From positions 1 to 5,913 of the forward strand of contig CACZTC010000093.1 in NCBI GenBank assembly GCA_902784015.1: 5,913 bases of DNA. Direction: 5' to 3'. The stretch is from an uncultured Erysipelotrichaceae bacterium (GTDB lineage: Bacteria > Bacillota_I > Bacilli_A > Erysipelotrichales > Erysipelotrichaceae). Under the pieces are notes generated by a model. It was not told the origin of the DNA and made no database searches. It worked only from the letters and a program-made list of their open reading frames with translations. Made by a program: the position numbers and the translations under genes. Below, one piece after another: positions 5,826-5,913 of the stretch (its first letter is position 1; the number at the start of each line of letters is the position of its first letter).

Positions 5826-5913
5826 ATGGGTAAACAAGACGTTATAGAAATAGAAGGCTTAATTGAAGAAACATTACCAAATGCTAATTTCTTGGTGAAG
5901 CTCGATAACGGTA
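5826..5913 (+). CDS. infA: Translation initiation factor IF-1 (5' part, runs off the window)
   Basis: The window ends after 29 codons. The readable protein, beginning MGKQDVIEIEGLIEETLPNA and continuing NFLVKLDNG, matches the N-terminal part of IF-1, whose OB fold usually spans about 72 residues, so about 60 % is missing here. IF-1 binds the 30S A site and helps IF-2 and IF-3 form the initiation complex. The start is well fixed: the codon immediately before the ATG is an in-frame TGA (5823-5825), so no longer form is possible. The second residue is Gly rather than the common Ala. The Shine-Dalgarno site is weak (AAAGAGAG), unlike the strong sites of the genes upstream. In other Bacillota infA is followed by rpmJ, rpsM, rpsK, rpoA and rplQ; these would lie to the right. 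Confidence 0.95.
   Translation, partial: MGKQDVIEIEGLIEETLPNANFLVKLDNG

Noticed and set aside
1..5913. Mobile element, CRISPR, defence system or other novel system
   Set aside because: All but small gaps are filled with conserved housekeeping genes in standard order. No direct repeats, transposase or phage-like genes were seen.

Overview
This window is a compact stretch of the conserved spc (ribosomal protein) operon of a low-GC, Gram-positive bacterium. All genes are on the + strand. The order is rplN, rplX, rplE, rpsN, rpsH, rplF, rplR, rpsE, rplO, secY, adk, and then the first 29 codons of infA, which runs off the right edge. The proteins are of Bacillota type. S14 is the short zinc-binding form with two CxxC pairs. 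Adenylate kinase has a four-cysteine zinc LID. Nearly every gene is preceded by a strong AGGAGG-type Shine-Dalgarno site. All four Trp codons seen are TGG and nothing requires UGA decoding, so the standard bacterial code (table 11) fits. Two genes usually found in this operon in Bacillota are missing: rpmD (L30), expected between rpsE and rplO, and map (methionine aminopeptidase), expected between adk and infA. This, with the AT-rich codon use, suggests a lineage near the Erysipelotrichia/Mollicutes side of Bacillota. That placement is inference and a database search would settle it.

Layout: positions 1-3810 hold nine ribosomal protein genes with gaps of 21 bp or less. rplX and rplE overlap by one base. 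L5 and L18 bind 5S rRNA, L14, L24, L6 and L15 belong to the large subunit, and S14, S8 and S5 to the small subunit. Positions 3811-5094 encode the SecY translocon channel, which starts with GTG immediately after the rplO stop codon. Positions 5111-5761 encode adenylate kinase. A 64-bp gap (5762-5825) follows. It is the longest non-coding stretch and is largely occupied by a near-perfect inverted repeat. infA (translation initiation factor IF-1) begins at 5826.

The genes work together as a growth-rate-linked unit: ribosome building, membrane insertion and secretion of nascent proteins, nucleotide balance and translation initiation. No promoter could be supported inside the window, so the transcript probably enters from upstream (the S10/spc region) and continues beyond the right edge. 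I saw no mobile elements, CRISPR arrays, tRNA or rRNA genes, and no sign of recent transfer. This is an ordinary housekeeping region. The most interesting points are the two missing genes and the adk-infA hairpin, whose only U-tract is in the antisense direction. I found no undescribed system.
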